From assembly GCA_963814985.1 (NCBI GenBank), contig CAWFFV010000056.1:1-64000 (forward strand): a stretch of DNA of 64,000 nt, read 5' to 3'. A program made the translations under genes and the position numbers. Of the stretch, positions 35,046 through 46,600 are shown piece after piece; positions within the stretch are counted from its first letter, which is position 1; every line of letters starts with the position of its first letter. This stretch comes from CAWFFV01 sp963814985 (GTDB taxonomy: Bacteria > Chloroflexota > Ktedonobacteria > Ktedonobacterales > Ktedonobacteraceae). The notes under the pieces were generated by a model. The model saw only the letters and a list, made by a program, of their open reading frames with translations. It searched no databases and was not told where the DNA came from.

Positions 35046-36639
35046 CTATGGGCTTTTCAGGAAACTATCACTAACCTTCACTGATACGAGACGCACAGAA
35101 CTCGTAGTAGGATCAACGTCAACAACAACAACCGATTTATTGATAGGATCACCGTCAGGTCCAAAGGAAATTTGTCCACTGACCCCCTGAATTGAGTGAT
35201 TGCCTGTAATCATGGTGAGCGCTTTTTGCAGATCAGTTGGTGCCGGAGCCTGATGCGTAGTGATCAAAGCATTTTGATAGGCCTTTACAAGAACATTTGT
35301 AGCGTCATAAGAAAGCATAGTATCAGCGTCTGGCAAATTGTAGCCATATGTGTTCTGAAGCCACTTCCCATAAGGGTCGAAATCCAGTTTGTACTCATAG
35401 AAAAAGTTTGGTGTATGACACGCCTGCGTCTCACCATCCCGACAGAGAAAATCCCACTCATCAGGCGATGCAAATGCAGTGAAATGCAGACGGCTGAAAT
35501 CAGGACGATCTATGGTAGGATAGTACACCAATCCATAGAGTCCGTCTCCCCCCATCACTGGTAGTTTGTCAAAACGTTTATACTCTGGCTGTTGGGTAAG
35601 TTGTGATAGAGTGATCAACAAGGTACTGGCATCACTCCAATATCCTGAAAAGAAAATCAAATCTGGCTCGCGACTAAGCGCATCTTGTACTAGAGCGGGA
35701 TAGCTGTTTATCCTGTCCTCTCTTATATTGTTCGGTGAAGGTGATGCCAGCGAAAGATTTCCTAAAATCATTTGCCAGGCTCTCGCTGTAGAAATCACCT
35801 AAATCTTCAAAAAGTGCCACCTTTTTGGCTGCCAGTTTTCCTTTCGCGTAATCTGCCCCGTATTTTGCTTGGGATGCGTCAGATGGAACAATACGCCAGA
35901 AGTATGGCGATATCTTACTCAAGAAATCACTCGATGATGTCGCCGAGAGTAGTGGAATATGAGCATGGCTCAGCACACTGATTGCATTATACAATTCTGC
36001 ACTATTGTCCCATCCCATCACACCAACAATTGTCTTATCTACCTGTGTAGACTGTACAACCTGACATGCTACTGCTGTTGCATTGGCCTGAAGACTTCCT
36101 GCATTGGCAATGAGCAAACGCAAGAATCTTCCACCAGGCTTCACACTAAGGTTATACTCTCTCTGAGCAACATAGGCACCTTGCAGAATAGGACGCCCAC
36201 CTTCCGCAAGATCTCCTGTCAGTGTAACACCAATTACCAGAGTAAAATACGGTAAGTCAGAATTCAGCACGTTTGGTTCTCCTGATAGATATCTGGTTCA
36301 GCATCACTAGGATCTCTGCGAGATCGCCTGCTGCCAGTACAAGAGGGCACTGGCTTTATCATTTTGCTTGAAGGCATTCTCAGCTCGGCGCTTGCTATCC
36401 TGATCTTTTCTATCTTTATTCATATCAAAGGCAGCCGCACCATAGCTCAGACCAATCAGTTCGCCATATGGTGGCCATTTGCAACGCTTACTCCATTGAG
36501 ACCAGATATTCCAGTGGAACAGGGTTCCCCATGTAGAATATCGGAGAACGCCATTGCCAACAGGCACAAATGCAACTATCAGAATGATAAGAGGAACAAG
36601 CAATAGTAAGTTTCTTTCGATATTCCCAATTTTTCCCAT
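35046..36639 (-). pseudogene. Substrate-binding-protein-like receptor with membrane anchor (three frameshifts)
   Basis: Joined, this is a roughly 530-residue protein. The start at 36639 reads MGKIGNIERNLLLLVPLIIL, one TM helix, then a TPR-like helix pair (RRAENAFKQNDKASALLYWQ QAI). The frame is lost near 36310 (PSDAEPDIYQENQ continues in another frame), regained near 36275, and lost again near 35715. The rest is a periplasmic type-I ligand-binding fold (Peripla_BP_6): LPYFTLVIGVTLTGD, VAQREYNL, GVMGWDNSAELYNAI, HIPLLSATSSSDFLS, YKRGQD/INSYPALVQDAL, PVMGGDGLYG and YDATNVLVKAYQNAL. Such domains bind amino acids or small ligands. It follows two NTPase genes and no permease, so it is more likely a sensor than a transporter part. 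Confidence 0.75.
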
Positions 36640-36682
36640 ACGTCCTTCTCTCTTTATAATTTTATATTTAAGTTTATCGCAT

Positions 36683-39255
36683 TTATACAATACTATTACG
36701 CTTTACCCACTCACTAAAAATAGGGGTAGTGATACGATAGGTCTCATGCTCGGCTGTCCTTTCAACCCCAACGAGGTCACGTTTGAGTAGTGTTTGTAAA
36801 GTACGGCGTACAGTTTTTTTATCTATTTCACTGTGCTGCATAATTGTACGTTTGTCACATTCACCCATATTATTCAAAACCAACAAACATGCTCGTTGCT
36901 CTTCATCTGTGCGCCCCCATAAGTCTTGAAAATAGTTATCCCAGGTTTCCAGTATCTTATCTACAGCTTGTATGACATCCTGGATACTGGCCTCGCTACG
37001 ATTATCATCATTCAACTGATCAATGAGCTTCTCGCAAACGGCCTGGATCAAGAAAGGGTGACAACCTGTCACCCGCAAAATCTCCCCAGCGACGTCTTCA
37101 CCAAAAATCTCCTCACCGGAGAAATCGGGAGCAGGGGCCATAATCAGTTTCCGAGCCTCCTCAGGTTTTAAAAAACTCACTTTGTGTGTCTGGGCATTCA
37201 CAAAATAGCCAACCCAGTTTCCCTGCATTTCACTCACCGTGTGTATTCCGCTGAAAAGCAATGCCAGACTGGACCAATTCTGAATGATACTGCGAAACCA
37301 GTTCAGCAGGAGATCAACGTTAAAATATCCATGCAACTGAGCCTCTTCGAGTTTCTCAAACTCATCAAAGGCCAGGAGCAGCATACGATCTTCTTGCTCC
37401 AGAAGATGTTCTATATTCTTTAACCAGCCCATCGAAGCACAGATAAGTCGTTGCCTCGTTTTCTTTACCTGCTTCTTGCAGGCGCTCAAGTTCCAGCCTG
37501 GGCACTTGCATCTTGCGATTCTCCATTGCCTGGTGTATTCCTTCAGCAATGATATAGAGAAAAGCAGCTACGCTTGAGCAAACGCTGGGGCTTTGCAAAT
37601 CGTATATGATGGGTATATAGTGTGGGCCAAGTAAATCAGGCAACTGCTTGAGAGTACTACTTTTGCCCATCCTCCTTTCACCATACAGAAAAAAAGTGGG
37701 ACGGCAATTCCCTCTACCCAGCGCCTCTTCTAACTTGTACACGAGATCACGACGACCGACAAAAAGGCGGTCGTGTCGTTCAAGTGCAGGGCCCGCAGTG
37801 TACGGATTATTAAGCGGACCCGTAGCTTCAAGTCTTGTCTTCAGTATTTGTTGCTCTTGCAAAGCTACAGTCTCCCACCTCCTTACCACTTCACTCAGAC
37901 GTCCCATAAGAGTCGTATCCAGCGAAACCATGTCAGGAGAGATCTTTTCCAGATCTGTTAGCAAATCTTCCAGGGAACTGCGTCGAGCCTGCCAGCTAAG
38001 CGGAAGAGAACTACAATAACCGGCCGCATCCCTACAGACATCTTGCAAGCGCTCAAAAACAACAATCCACTGAGGGTCGATTGGCATTGCCTCAGACGGC
38101 ACATATTCAGCAAATCGCTCAGAAAGCTTCGCAATATCACTAAGCGTGTTCCGCTTTTCCAGATCACGTAACACCAGTTCTAACGCCACAACACGTGCGG
38201 CAGTGATTTGTCGAGGCTGCTTAGCAATAATGAATTCAACTTCCTTCAAGACCCGTTCAACATACTCATCCTGTCTGGCTGCAATCAGCAAGACTTGCTT
38301 TAAAAATGGTAATGGTAAGAACAGGTACTCATTCCAATATAGCGAGGAACTATCCAGGAAGGTAAAAACCTCACGTGGATTCCGATGGCTGGCGATATAA
38401 GTTCTGTACAGAGACAGGCAACTTATCGGATAGAGTGGCAAGCGATAGGAGCCAAAAATGTAGCAGACAATAAACATAATGGCGGTGTAGAGAGCCGGAG
38501 CCACTTTCTGCGATGAACCCACTAATATCTTTCGTAACGGACCACGTTATTTCTCCGGCGATGAGCCACACTACTCCCCCACCGATACTACCAGTGATGG
38601 CACCCATGATAAATCTGAACCAGGTACTATCCTTTGCATTCCCGGTAATACCTCGTGCAATACTAAGTGTAACACCTCCTGCTGCCCCTGCAGCCAGGCC
38701 AAGAGCGACATCACCTCCCGTAAAGCCACATACGATCCCAAGTGCAATACTCAACGCAACGAATATTAAAAGGCTTTCTCCTGTGCCCAGGATGACACCT
38801 TCCACCAGACCAAATGTGACACCTAATATGACGCCTCCTACCAGCGCGTTTGCTGCTCCAAGTGCAACGCCCAGAGCAAGGCCTATAGTCAGGCCAAGCG
38901 TAATGCTTCCAGCGATGCCTATAACGACACCTATGGCAATACCCAATACAGTATTCAAAGCTGCTATTGACAAGAGGCTCATTATATTAAGATTAGAGAT
39001 ACATAGCGCTGTGACCAGGTAGCATGAGGAGAGTGATATCGGAAATGAGATGTAAAGGAAGAGGCGTATTATCGTCGTGAGTGCACAGGCAGATAGGAAC
39101 ATTGGCAGCGCCAAGCGTAGCATAAGTACAGTACGTTGTGCTGTCATCTTGATGCCATATCTTTCAACGTATCTGGCAAAGGTTGCAGGTCGAAAAAGGC
39201 TATAGAAGAGCCATGTAAAAGGCTCGATAAATGTGTAATAGAAGATCCTGCTCAT
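36683..39255 (-). pseudogene. Glycine-zipper-like membrane protein with STAND/AAA-type NTPase domain (two frameshifts)
   Basis: Three frames read as one protein of about 857 residues. Part 1 (39255 to about 38500) has one or two TM helices, then a long Gly-rich membrane block with G-x3-G spacing (LGIAIGVVIGIAGSITLGLT, LGVALGAANALVGGVILGV). After a shift at about 38490-38510 the chain continues PALYTAIMFIVCYIFGSYRL and a helical region (to about residue 480). The NTPase follows: FVGRRDLVYKLEEAL, Walker A YGERRMGKSSTLKQL. After a second shift at about 37425-37445 come GWLKNIEHLLE, Walker B MLLLAFDEFEKLEE, SGIHTVSEM and a winged-helix C-terminus (IMQHSEIDKKTVRRTLQTLL). It overlaps the upstream AAA gene by 4 bases. 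Function unknown; architecture suggests signal-gated membrane action. Confidence 0.75.
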
Positions 39256-40385
39256 CGCACAGCTCCCCGGTATTTCTCCTCTAGCTCATGCTCAAATTCC
39301 CGCCAATAGTGTGGATCATTGGGGCGGTAACGACCTGGAGGCTCTTGTTCGCTTTCCAGCAGCAATTTACCTGTCAGTTGCAAGCGCAACGGTGGCCATT
39401 GCTCTACACCGGTTGTTCCATATTTCAGGAGAACACCTCGCTCCAGGGCAGTAAATTTAGCCTGTTCGCTTTTCGTATGGGCAAACTCTTCGGCTTCACT
39501 TTTATGGAATGGCTTGAGAGTGATCTGCTCAAAAATATTGAAAAATGGACTTGTCCTGGCATCTTCACCTGCAATCTTAATGACAACATTCGGTAATGGC
39601 TCTCTACTTGTGGTCACAAGCACTAACCCGGCATTCGCAATTGAGCGTAGCCCACTGAAAAAATCCAGATTAAACTCTGGTGAGTTAGTCAAGCCTTCAA
39701 ACTCGTCAATCAGCAGTACGGGAATGAGATTTTTTTGCTTCTGATCTTTGACAAAGCTTTCTAGCCTATCCAGTCCTCGTGCACGCACATTAGAAGCGCC
39801 GAGTGCTTCCAGGGCCAGGTTTGTGAATTGGCTTACGGTCTTACAACTTGGCGCACTTGCATCCAGATAGCCTACAAGAAATGTATGATCGGGTTCATTC
39901 GACAAGAGTATTTTTGTATATTCAAGCAACCAGGTTTTGCCTATTCTGCGCGGGCCAATGATGGAAGTTGAAGCTCTACGACGAGCACGATTGATAACCG
40001 TATTGCGTTCACTGGTCCGGCCATAAAACTCCTGGATGTAAGGTAGCGGTTCATTAAAGAAAAAAATTGAAGAGGGCACTGGTTCTGGTATCTTTGGAGC
40101 ATTCGGTGGTATTGGTTGTCCACTAGCTATCATCTCATCTTTTGTTTGCTGAACATCCAGAGAATTGCCAGAGATCTCAACAGGAACAGGGAAGAGCCAT
40201 TGCAAAAGGCTAATAAGAAGACTAAGAGCAGTCAATGCCGCAATCGCGAAAATAGCAGTGGGATTATATATCCCCAAGATGGTCATAACAACAATAACGA
40301 ATACAACAATGATAACAATGATGAAGCGTCTCCAGGGAAATCTACGCCGCCTGCGCGCTTGCTGCTCCAGCTGTTTCGTACTCAT
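39252..40385 (-). CDS. Membrane-anchored AAA ATPase
   Basis: A 377-residue protein. A basic N-terminus (QQARRRRRFPWRRF) precedes two TM helices (about 20-65). The ATPase domain (about 115-377) begins PLPYIQEFYGRTSERNTVIN and has Walker A GPRRIGKTWLLEYTK, Walker B PVLLIDEFEGL, sensor-1-like LVLVTTSREPLP and a lid helix region (HKSEAEEFAHTKSEQAKFTA). This is the ATPase_2/Orc-like group close to the STAND NTPases. Its stop overlaps the start of the next NTPase gene (ATGA), so the two are coupled and probably work as a pair. Intact. Function not known. Confidence 0.82.
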   Translation of the reverse strand: MSTKQLEQQARRRRRFPWRRFIIVIIVVFVIVVMTILGIYNPTAIFAIAALTALSLLISLLQWLFPVPVEISGNSLDVQQTKDEMIASGQPIPPNAPKIPEPVPSSIFFFNEPLPYIQEFYGRTSERNTVINRARRRASTSIIGPRRIGKTWLLEYTKILLSNEPDHTFLVGYLDASAPSCKTVSQFTNLALEALGASNVRARGLDRLESFVKDQKQKNLIPVLLIDEFEGLTNSPEFNLDFFSGLRSIANAGLVLVTTSREPLPNVVIKIAGEDARTSPFFNIFEQITLKPFHKSEAEEFAHTKSEQAKFTALERGVLLKYGTTGVEQWPPLRLQLTGKLLLESEQEPPGRYRPNDPHYWREFEHELEEKYRGAVR

Positions 40386-40774
40386 CCTACAACACCTCTT
40401 TTACTGAAACAACCTAATATATTGATATATTTTATGATATCACATTTACCTGTTCTGAAGTATAAGACGTAAAGAGAGACTCATAATATAAATTGTGGAT
40501 GCGTCAGAGAAATATGTCCTAGAAAGGTCAAAAAGCAATTATGCCATGCCCACCAGCACAATAGAGGAGAGCAATTGTGTACAACACAGGTCCCGAACAG
40601 TTTCGGGACCTGTGGACCTGTCAGGACTTGAACAATCTACCTCTTTGTGCGATACTCTCAGCATGAATACGGTAGTAAAGAGCAGTCAGATATTGTTTCT
40701 CATTGTCACTACCACGCGATGTTTTGTCTCAAGTATCACCGTAAGGCCTCGTTCATGGTGTTAAGGAGTACCTG
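40386..40774. other. 389-bp intergenic region with an 11-bp hairpin at 40587-40612
   Basis: It holds the upstream DNA of two diverging genes. CAGGTCCCGAA at 40587-40597 pairs perfectly with 40602-40612 around CAGT. The hairpin could be an operator-like or leader structure for the lipoprotein gene. No gene is convincing here. Confidence 0.6.
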
Positions 40775-41931
40775 ATGACCCTCTATCGTTGGAGGAGCAT
40801 GACGTTAACAATGCTCACATTACTCCTGGCTTTCGTACTCCTCAGTTGTGGTAGCGGTTCACCTCAAACGCAAGTTAAGCCTGCACCACTCCCTCCATCT
40901 CCAACGCCGGGACCGGGACAACTACTACTGGAAAATGTATCTCAAGCCCTTAATACAGCAAGAACACTTCATGGACAGTTTGACCTGAATATCACAGGCC
41001 AGACATTACATGGAACCATTCAAAGCGAAATCTGGAATGCCTCACTCGCCAAAAATCGTACAGAGATCCAACAGTCGACGGTGTCACAGGTTGTGGCTGG
41101 ATCGATTACTATCACTGATGGAAAACAAATCTGGCAATATGATCCGATTAAGAAAGTTGTGTATAATGGTCCCGCTCCGAAAAATGTCAATGGGACACCA
41201 GCAACGGGCGAAGGAGCAAAATCAGCTCTCGTTGAATCTGGTACAAAACATCTTCACACACAGCACCGGGACATTACAGTCTTCATCAGCTACTATCAAC
41301 GCACGTCCGGTCTATGATATACATGTTGTGCCGCAAGGTAGTGGTTCCAGTGGTGGATTAGGTAGCTTCAATTATACAGGAGAAGTCTACGTCGACAAAA
41401 AAACTCAACTACCACTCCAGATACACTTAGATCTTCAGAGTTTCGGTATTGTAACCCTTAACATCCCTATGCTGGTGCTCAATCAGCCCATTCCTGAGAG
41501 TATCTTCACCTTTGCTATCCCACCAGGAGTCAAAGTCCTACCCCTCCAGCAAGCCAGCGCTACTGCTGGCACAGAATTCTCTCTCTCTGGTACAGGCACA
41601 ACAACAGGCAGGCTATCATCTCTTGAGCATTCCCGGCGATCAGGCTGATTATGTCTTAGGAGGCGTCAACGTTCTGGGTGCTCCAGGTAATCAGATTTAC
41701 GCTCTCAACTATATGAAAGGCAATCTCAGCTTTACGATTGCTCAGGGCAAATCCCTGGCAAATCTTCCCGGAGCCACCGGTCAGCAGATTAGCCTGCGCG
41801 GCACGATAGGCACACTTTCTCGCGACAACAGTACGACAACACTTGCCTGGACAGAAAAGGGCATCGGTATCCATATCACTGGAAATCTGAGCAACGATCA
41901 GATAGCAACTATTGCACAACTGTTATCTTGA
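40775..41931 (+). pseudogene. LolA/LppX-like lipoprotein broken by two frameshifts
   Basis: AAGGAG lies 6 bases before ATG 40775. The N-terminus (MTLTMLTLLLAFVLLSCGSG) is a lipoprotein signal with the lipobox L-L-S-C. Segment 1 (to about 41250) reads LLLENVSQALNTARTLHGQF and GTIQSEIWNA, DGKQIWQYDPIKK, the start of an outer-membrane-lipoprotein-sorting-like fold (LolA/DUF4367). After a shift at about 41240-41290 a second frame carries PVYDIHVVPQGSGSSGGLGS, VYVDKKTQLPLQIHLDL and VLNQPIPESIFTFAIPPGVK. After a third at about 41575-41600 comes GYHLLSIPGDQ and YALNYMKGNLSFTIAQGKSL to the stop. Joined length is about 385 residues. It probably bound a lipid or cell-wall component; role unproven. Confidence 0.72.
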
Positions 41932-41939
41932 ACATAAAG

Positions 41940-42178
41940 TAACTATTCAGATTCCCTTTCCCTGAATTCCTCAGCGCCTACGGCGCTTCGCAGGTGGTGA
42001 GGGTACCTGAATAGTTACTGGGATGACCCATGCACCGCAACCCGCATCAAACAAGAGCAAGCCGCCGTAGGCGCTGAGGGTACCTGAATAGTTACCGGGA
42101 TGACCCATGCACCGCAACCCGCATCAAACAAGAGCGAGCTACCGCAGGTGGTGAAGAAACCTGGGTAGCTACTCAACT
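41940..42178. repeat. Rearranged, partly tandem copy of the hairpin repeat
   Basis: It begins TAACTATTCAG and ends with CTGGGTAGCTACTC, the family ends. Inside, a 58-bp unit starting GGGTACCTGAATAGTTAC occurs twice, 42001-42058 and 42078-42135, with a single difference (T versus C). Each unit ends in the right arm of a core (ACCGCAACCCGCATCAAAC) without its left arm. It looks like repeated insertion or unequal recombination between copies. It separates two converging genes. Confidence 0.85.
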
Positions 42179-42187
42179 TTTTAGGGC

Positions 42188-43195
42188 TTAATTACTAAAG
42201 CGCATGAAGAAGTTGTATACGGCCTGTGTCATATCCGGACCTTCTGGATCACCAAAGAGTCCCGTTCCGCCTCCCCAGGCATGCCCCATGCCATCAACCT
42301 TCCATTGCTCCTCGACCTCATTCCCATTATCGTCGTTCCAGGTGAGCGTCGTATAGGAATGTCCTCCTGGTACCTGCCCGGCGGTCGTTGTCGCTGGATG
42401 GGCATAGTCCGCATTATAGGCACTATTGGCATCATGATCCGTCTGCATCCAGGACTGGATTACCTGATCGCCATTAATCGGCGGACAGACGATATCAGCA
42501 CTGCCCTGAAAATCGATAACTGGGACCTCTCGTGCATAACTTCCCATTACGTTATATGCCAGATCGCCTATCGTTTTGGGATCGGGGCCACCAGTAAAGT
42601 AGAACGTAGGAGTCGTCCCTGCTTGATACTCCGGGCCAGCCGCCGCTCCGACCGCTGTGAAAAGATCTGGATACGTCACGCCCAGGATCACCGCCATCGC
42701 TGCTCCTGCTGAGACACCAGCTACGTAGACGCGATGGGTATCAACCGTCCAGTGGGAAGGTGTGTGTTCCACCTACTGTGTAATTCCGGCGATAATTGAG
42801 GGTTCACCAGCTCCCCGGAATTCGTTGATTTCCAGGTACCAGTTCCAACACAAGGTGGGATTAGCAAGGAAACTTTGTTCAGGATAAACGACAATAAACT
42901 GCTGCTGATCGGCCAGGGTATCCATTTTAGTAAGCGAGGCAAGTGCTGCACCGTTCTGCGTACATCCTGGTAACATAACAATCATTGGCACTGCTGTGCC
43001 TACTTGATAGTGGGCCGGGGTATATACAGAATAGACGCGGCTTCCCCATATATTAGTATAAGAAAATTGCTTCCACGTTCCCGGTGTATGTGGCCTGGCC
43101 GCGTGCGCACCCGGAGATCTGTAGAAAAACAACAGGCCACAACAACCTAAGAAAACAACCATACAGCACAATGTGGTAAGAAAGCGTTTGAACAT
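42188..43195 (-). pseudogene. Secreted PHB-depolymerase-like esterase with in-frame stop
   Basis: Start 43195 (MFKRFLTTLCCMVVFLGCCG) has AAAGGAG 8 bases upstream and a signal peptide. The mature part matches the LpqC/PHB-depolymerase esterase family: PMIVMLPGCTQNGAALASLT, VVYPEQSFLANPTLCWNWY. At 42773-42775 an in-frame TAG interrupts IIAGITQ|VEHTPSHW, within the helix before the nucleophile. The same frame then continues RVYVAGVSAGAAMAVILG (nucleophile Ser in G-x-S-x-G) and GMGHAWGGG (catalytic His) to 42188. A single base change would restore a roughly 335-residue enzyme. Most likely a nonsense mutation; amber readthrough is possible but unsupported. Confidence 0.8.
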
Positions 43196-43572
43196 CGTGT
43201 TCGCTCCTTTTTCATGGGACACACCATTTACGACGTGGTCGCATATACATCAGACAGGCTGACTACATTGCCTGCCTGTCTGACCCACCTGATTTGTGCT
43301 TAACGCAGTTAGCTTTTTAAAATCTTCCTGTTGCGGTCTGTCATAGGCAACGTTACAAAGAAGCTCTTACCGTTCAGCCAGCGCATCGGGTGATAGAGCA
43401 AGTATAAACAACGGGCGTTGGGAAAAGCGTTAGTTGGATCAGCAAGTCATTCAGATAAAACGTTTTTCTAAATTTTGAAGGATTTTTTTGAAGGGGTTTT
43501 TCTGATCACTCGTGAACTATAGAAAGAAAAGCGGCGTTTCTTTCTTAGGGCTTGAGTTGAGTTGAGAAATCG

Positions 43573-43601
43573 TTGACTTTTCATGCAGTGTCAACTATCA
43601 T
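43573..43601 (+). promoter_or_regulatory. Sigma-70-type promoter upstream of the BTAD regulator
   Basis: TTGACT at 43573-43578 and TATCAT at 43596-43601 with a 17-base spacer, 53 bases before the GTG start. A 9-bp CAGACAGGC/GCCTGTCTG hairpin lies farther upstream at 43251-43282, in the promoter region of the esterase. Nothing else is seen in 43196-43653. Confidence 0.5.
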
Positions 43602-43653
43602 GGAACCATAAAACAGAGGAGTGGGCTGGCGTATAGTTGCAAAGGAGCAATTC

Positions 43654-46600
43654 GTGAGCGACCTGAAGATTGCGTTGCTCGGGACCCCAAAACTGGACCA
43701 CCTCGATCATCAACTGCTATTTCCTGATCGTAAAACGCTAGCACTCCTTGCCTATCTTGCCACAGAGGGAGGCATGCACAAACGTCAGAAGCTGACGGGC
43801 TTGTTGTGGCCGAGAGTGATAGGGCACACGGGAGAACTGCACTACGCGTTGCTTTGCATCACTTACGCCGTCTTCTCGAAGAGGGGACGCCTCCTGAACA
43901 CGAACCGTACCTCATTATCACACGTGACGCACTCGGCCTCAATGTAACTTCGAGCATTGATCTCGACCTGCACACACTTGAGGCTGCATGGAGACTGGTC
44001 CAGAAATTGCCCGCCGGGGAAGCGATGCAGGGTGAAGCCCGACGCACTGTGATATCCCAGCTTCAGCGTGCAACAACGTTGTATCGCGGTGGTTTCCTTG
44101 AAGAATGGACACTGCGCGATACAGTCGATTTCGACAACTGGGTTGGAGTACAACGTGAATACTGGTATCATCGCATCGAGCGGGTATTTGATTGCCTCTC
44201 GCACAACTCCAGAGTGCTGAAGGCACTGTCGAACAAGCGATTGAAACGGTTGAGCGCTGGCGATCCTTCGATCCCCTCAATGAGGATATCTACCTGCGCT
44301 TGATGCAACTCCATCTCACAACCGGCAATCGGATCGCGGCCCTGAAAACCTACAAAACCTGTGTGGACATCTTGCGGGCGAAGATCTCCGCCAAACCATC
44401 ACACAAGCTCGTTACTCTGGCTGAGAGTATTCGCAACGCATCCCTACCCCATCGCATGAAAAGCCATGCGTCAGGTGAGCCGTCCGCGTCATCTGTACAT
44501 AGCCTGCTCAACGTTCCTTTTGTGGGACGAGCAGCGGAATTCAGTAGGCTTATGAGCCTGTATGAGCAAACTTCCAGCGGACAGCCCCAGGTTGTGCTGA
44601 TTGAAGGCGAGGCCGGGATTGGTAAATCGCGCCTAGCGGCAGCATTTCTCGACTGGGCAAGAGTCCAGGGTGTAGTGTTGTTCACAGGAAGAGCATATAA
44701 AATATCCAAACGCCTGCCATATCAGCCATTACTTGATTCATTACGTGTCGTAGTAACGCAAAGGCCAGATCTCCCCCTCCTCCTGAGTGAGATCTGGCTG
44801 GCTGAACTAAGTCGACTATTGCCTGAACTGCGTGAGCGCTACCCCCATTTGCCCCAGCCTACCGCCGATGAGGCATTTGCCTCTTCTCGCTTTTTTGAAG
44901 CACTGGCACGCCTATCCCAATCGTTTGCTGCGCAGGCACCCTTGATTATCTTTATCGATGATATTCAATGGACAGACGAAGCAACGCTGGATGCCTTACA
45001 TTACCAGGTTAGACGCTGGACGGAGTGTGCGACACCCGCCCTGTTACTGCTAGTCAGGCGTAACGAAACACGGTCTATGGATGCATGGCTGGCCGAAGGG
45101 CTTGCCAATCTAAAGAACATAGCTCCTCTGACCCGCATGGAACTCGTCCCTCTTCCGGAAAGATATCTGCCAGATGGTCCGATCATTCTCAGATGCCAAA
45201 GGAAAAACAGACAGCTATCCAAAGAGAACACTCTCTCTTCTGTCAAGCCGTCTGCGGTTTCCGGAAGCACCCCTCAGCCCCGAGCACTTCGGTGAGTGGC
45301 TCTTTGCGAGGCAAGGGGACAGCCATTTTATACGGTAGCAGTGCTTGAGACATTACTGGAACACGGTGGTCCGGTACCGCGATTGGTCGAGGGAAAGGGG
45401 TGGGTGTTGGATCCCCAATCCACCATCTTCCATGCAGATGCACACGGGGGAATTTTACCTTCGAATGTGCGCAATGATCCAGAGTCGACTGGCCCAACTT
45501 TCTCCATCACCCGTGAACTCCTGGTAGCCGCGCAGTCCTCGACCATGATTTTTCCTTTGAGGATCTCTTCCACATTGCCCATCTTTCAACACAGGATGGC
45601 CTGTCTGCCCTGGACGAGGCTACCGAGAGTCTTCTCTTGCGGGAGTCCTCCCGCAAGACAGAAAGGCAAGAGGTACAACTTATGTGTTTGCCTAATCACA
45701 AGATTCGCGAGGTGGTCTATGCCGAGGCAGGCAATGCACGCAGGCGCGACTTCCACGATCGAGCACTCTATGTTCTCGAACAGGCTGGTGCTCCCGCTGC
45801 GGAATGGCATACCATGCGATAGCCAGTGGATCGGTAGATGCCGCCTTCCGTTGGAGTGCAGCCGCAGGTGATGAGGCAATGAAAGTGTTTGCCATTCGCG
45901 ATGCAATCGGGCACTACGAGCAGGCTCGCCAATTGGTCGCTGAGCACGAGCTACAGGTCCCGGGTGATGATGCTGACGCATCTATTTGCCCAACTTGGCC
46001 GGGCATACGAACACCGCAACGACCCTGGAGCAGCACAAGCTACCTACCAGGCAATGCTGGCAACAGCCCAAAAATGCAAGATACCACTATGGAATGCTTC
46101 GCGTTCAATTATCTGGCTGTCCTGGTCAGTGAAAACTTCTCCCAACTGGAACAGGCAATGGAGCTACTTCGAGATGTACTAGATGTCGCGGAGCGCACCA
46201 ACGATCAGGTAGGTCTGGCCCAAACTCATTTGAGCCTCGCACGAATCCATTAACTACATCCTGAACCTGGACACAAGTCTCGTTCACGCAAGGCAGGCCT
46301 GTACTCTGGCACGAGAGCTTGAGCAGCAGGACCTCATTGCGAAAAGCCTCAATATTCTTGCCTACACAACACGAGCTCTGGGCCAGTGGGAAGAAGCAGC
46401 AACCATTGCAGAAGAAGCACGGCAACTCTCTGTAGCACGCGGCGATCGGATGATGGAGGCGGACTGTTTAAGCAGGATTGCTGATGCGCAGATCAACTGT
46501 GGGCGACCACATGAGGGAGTTGCAGCGGCACGGTTGGCCTATACGATCAGTCTTGAGATCGAACACTCCTGGGGTCAGGCGAATAGTGGCTATCAATTAG

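Noticed and set aside
38513..39022. 169-codon plus-strand Pro/Ala-rich frame
   Set aside because: It is the complement of the Gly/Ala-rich membrane block of the NTPase gene and has no start signals.
40116..40472. 118-codon plus-strand frame rich in Asn and Asp
   Set aside because: It is antisense to the N-terminus of the AAA ATPase gene; its low complexity reflects the TM and Arg-rich coding on the other strand.
41940..42178. Possible CRISPR array, because of the repeated 58-bp units
   Set aside because: Only two units separated by a 19-bp gap that is itself family repeat sequence; no regular spacers and no cas genes.
42773..42775. General amber (TAG) recoding in this organism
   Set aside because: Several intact genes appear to end at normal stops, including the wider set of TAG codons, and only one clear case of coding on both sides of a TAG is seen.
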